A DNA stretch of 7,781 bases, taken from an uncultured Lachnospiraceae bacterium (GTDB taxonomy: Bacteria; Bacillota_A; Clostridia; Lachnospirales; Lachnospiraceae). The notes beneath the pieces are model-generated. The model saw only the letters and a program-made list of their open reading frames with translations, searched no databases and was not told where the DNA came from. The translations under genes were made by a program, and so were the position numbers. Location: the NCBI GenBank assembly GCA_947178085.1, contig CAMWWS010000121.1, forward strand, positions 1 to 7,781, read 5' to 3'. Positions 6,093 to 7,781 of the stretch are shown in pieces (within the stretch, counting starts at the first letter, position 1; every line of letters starts with the position of its first letter).

Positions 6093-6878
6093 ATGGATGA
6101 AACAGGCAGAAAAAAACTCTGGGAGGAATATGGCAGTACAAAATCTCCTGAGGTGAGGGAAAAAATCATATTAGAATATGCTCCACTTGTGAAACTGGTA
6201 GCAGGGCGGCTTAGTATGTATCTTGGATATAATGTGGAGTATGAAGATCTGGTAAGCTATGGTATTTTTGGACTGATTGATGCAATTGATAAATTTGACG
6301 CGCTTAAAGACGTCAAATTTGAAACATATGCAAGTCTGCGTATCAGGGGTGCTATTTTGGACCAGATACGTAAGATGGACTGGATTCCCAGAACTATCAG
6401 GCAGAAACAGAAAAGGATTGATCAGGCGATCAGGGAAATTGAAACAAAGTACGGAAGAAGCGCTACGGATGAGGAAATAGCAGAAAATCTGGGGATTACA
6501 AATGAAGACTATCTTGACTGGCAATCGCAGATGAAGGTGACAAATGTTGTTTCATTGAACGAATTCATGGAGCAGGGAGGAAGCGATATCCCGAATAACA
6601 GCGCCGGCGGATATACCAGCAGTGCTCAGTTCGCCGGACCTGAGGAAGTCATTGAGAGGGAGGAATTAAAAAGAATTCTGGCGGAAGCGTTAGAACTTCT
6701 TACGGAGAAAGAACAAAAAGTTATTGTTTTGTACTATTATGAAGATTTAACGCTGAAAGAAATAAGCAGCATTTTAGAGGTATCGGAATCCAGAATTTCA
6801 CAACTTCATACCAGAGCTTTACAGAAGATGAAGGTGAAGCTGGGAAATTATATGGGTATATTAACAGACAGAGTATAA
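6093..6878 (+). CDS. fliA: FliA/SigD (sigma-28, WhiG family) RNA polymerase sigma factor
   Basis: This sigma factor directs RNA polymerase to late flagellar and chemotaxis promoters. With the start at 6093 the protein has 261 residues, close to B. subtilis SigD (about 254). Region 2 spans about 26-97 and includes YEDLVSYGIFGLIDAIDKFD and the family hallmark FETYASLRIRGAILDQIR (76-93). The region 3 hallmark follows (DWIPRTIRQKQKRID, then GRSATDEEIAENLGIT). Region 4 spans about 198-250, with a helix-turn-helix near 219-243 (LTLKEISSILEVSESRISQLHTRAL). There is no region 1.1, as expected for a group 3 sigma. Its anti-sigma factor FlgM is not in the window. The gene lies 87 nt after the membrane-protein gene. 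It may be called sigD or whiG elsewhere; the flagellar sigma-28 role is strongly supported by context. Confidence 0.97.
   Translation: MDETGRKKLWEEYGSTKSPEVREKIILEYAPLVKLVAGRLSMYLGYNVEYEDLVSYGIFGLIDAIDKFDALKDVKFETYASLRIRGAILDQIRKMDWIPRTIRQKQKRIDQAIREIETKYGRSATDEEIAENLGITNEDYLDWQSQMKVTNVVSLNEFMEQGGSDIPNNSAGGYTSSAQFAGPEEVIEREELKRILAEALELLTEKEQKVIVLYYYEDLTLKEISSILEVSESRISQLHTRALQKMKVKLGNYMGILTDRV
6291..6320. repeat. Perfect 10-bp inverted repeat inside fliA
   Basis: AAATTTGACG (6291-6300) and CGTCAAATTT (6311-6320) are exact reverse complements around the 10-nt loop CGCTTAAAGA. The arms encode K67-F-D and V74-K-F of sigma region 2. In mRNA this could form a stem of ten base pairs. No U-run follows, so it is not a factor-independent terminator. 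It may simply reflect codon choice. Confidence 0.6.
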
Positions 6879-6952
6879 GAGATAAGATTGCGAAGATATT
6901 ACTGATGTCTTGTAACTATGAACGTACAGGTTGAGAAAGGTATGGTATTAGT

Positions 6953-7781
6953 TTGAACGGATATTTTAGATTGATTCATGAAGAAGGAAAGACCGGCATT
7001 CAATTGATTCCGCCTACAGATGGGGGAGAACCTGTTTTAGTAAATGATGTGGTAGAATATTTGGCGCTCAAAGACATCATTTATGATAAAAATGCTTTAT
7101 ATAAGGCAATAGAATCAACGACAGAGAAAGAGACTGTTTTTCTGTTGGAAAAACGTACGACTATGAAAGAGCGTGAATGCTATAAATTTACGGTAACGCC
7201 TGATAATATGCAGGCGTATGTCAGATTTTATGCGCCTTCTATCGGTGGTGAAGAAATGACTGCTGCCGAGCTTGTTAAGGATTTGGAAATTAAAGGTATC
7301 CGTCATGGAATATTAAAAGATAAAATAGAAGAGTGTTTTGCATCGAAACGTGAATATTGCAAGGATATTCTGGTCGCGCAGGGAACTGAGCCTGTACATG
7401 GAAAGGACGCTCATATTGAGTATTATTTTAATACCGATAAAAAGGCAAAACCGACTTTGAAAGAAGACGGAAGCGTAGATTTTTTCCATTTAAACTTAGT
7501 CAATCATTGCGATAAAGGCGATATATTGGCGAAACTGTTTCCGGAAGAACCGGGCGAATATGGAATGAAGATTACCGGAGAACGTATTAAACCTCGGGAT
7601 GTTAAAAAGGCGGTTTTAAAATACGGTAATAATATTGAAATATCTGAGGATAAGACCACACTGACTTCTCTAGTCAATGGACACGTGGAACTGGTAGAGG
7701 ACAGTGTTTTTGTTTCCGATGTACTTATCGTGGAAAACGTAGATAATTCAACCGGAAATATAGATTATGAAGGAAGCGTGC
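6953..7781 (+). CDS. FapA/DUF342 family protein (3' end missing)
   Basis: The frame starts at a TTG and stays open to the right edge, giving 276 residues of a longer protein. The N-terminus NGYFRLIHEEGKTGIQLIPPTDGGEPV is the conserved opening of DUF342 proteins in clostridia, as I recall the family. The core signature follows: DGSVDFFHLNLVNHCDKGDILA, then PEEPGEYGMKITGE (197-210), a GNNIEISEDKTTL segment, NGHVELVEDSVFV, and DNSTGNIDYEGSV at the cut end. This is where the beta-helix-like repeat region should begin. FapA proteins are often encoded beside flagellar genes, but their molecular role is poorly defined; a Vibrio FapA affects sugar-transport control. The TTG is preceded by GAGAAAGG (6933-6940), 12 nt away, a somewhat long spacing. 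The next in-frame ATG lies near 7165 and would delete the conserved N-terminus, so TTG is preferred. It lies 74 nt after fliA. Confidence 0.88.
   Translation, partial: MNGYFRLIHEEGKTGIQLIPPTDGGEPVLVNDVVEYLALKDIIYDKNALYKAIESTTEKETVFLLEKRTTMKERECYKFTVTPDNMQAYVRFYAPSIGGEEMTAAELVKDLEIKGIRHGILKDKIEECFASKREYCKDILVAQGTEPVHGKDAHIEYYFNTDKKAKPTLKEDGSVDFFHLNLVNHCDKGDILAKLFPEEPGEYGMKITGERIKPRDVKKAVLKYGNNIEISEDKTTLTSLVNGHVELVEDSVFVSDVLIVENVDNSTGNIDYEGSV

Noticed and set aside
6291..6320. The inverted repeat as a factor-independent terminator
   Set aside because: No run of T follows the stem, the stem is AT-rich, and it lies in the middle of an intact gene.
6277..6480. 67-codon plus-strand frame inside fliA
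   Set aside because: It is an out-of-frame shadow of the conserved sigma region 2-3 coding sequence and lacks a ribosome binding site.

Overview
This window is the chemotaxis and motility-regulator part of a large fla/che-type operon from a motile, AT-rich, Gram-positive anaerobe. The Firmicutes assignment rests on cheC and cheD beside cheB-cheA-cheW, a sigma-28 (FliA/SigD) gene just downstream, GGAGG-type ribosome binding sites and the Bacillus/Clostridia gene order. A YcgR gene before cheB, an unnamed membrane protein before the sigma gene and a FapA/DUF342 gene after it point to a Lachnospiraceae-like member of the Clostridia (for example near Roseburia, Eubacterium or Butyrivibrio). That family-level placement is an inference, not proven here.

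Layout, all on the + strand: 1-533, 3' part of a YcgR-like PilZ c-di-GMP flagellar-brake gene, cut by the left edge; 571-1689 cheB; 1691-3886 cheA; 3906-4358 cheW; 4373-4984 cheC (GTG start); 5024-5512 cheD; 5544-6005, an unrecognised two-helix membrane protein; 6093-6878, sigma-28 fliA; 6953-7781, 5' part of a FapA/DUF342 gene (TTG start), cut by the right edge. Gaps range from 1 to 87 nt and no factor-independent terminator is visible, so everything reads as one transcription unit. No RNA genes, CRISPR arrays, insertion sequences or attachment sites were seen, and no gene-free stretch exceeds 300 bases.

How the parts fit: CheW couples chemoreceptors to the CheA kinase. CheA autophosphorylates and passes phosphate to CheY (not in the window) and to the CheB receiver domain, which switches on receptor demethylation. 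CheD deamidates receptors and binds CheC. CheC has both phosphatase sites and should dephosphorylate CheY-P, closing the B. subtilis-style three-part adaptation loop. YcgR adds c-di-GMP braking of the motor, and FliA directs late flagellar and chemotaxis transcription. All key catalytic residues I could check are intact, so this looks like a working system.

I did not find a clearly new biological system. The least explained items are the membrane-hairpin protein between cheD and fliA, the FapA gene with its TTG start touching the stop of a 12-codon upstream frame, and a perfect 10-bp inverted repeat inside fliA.
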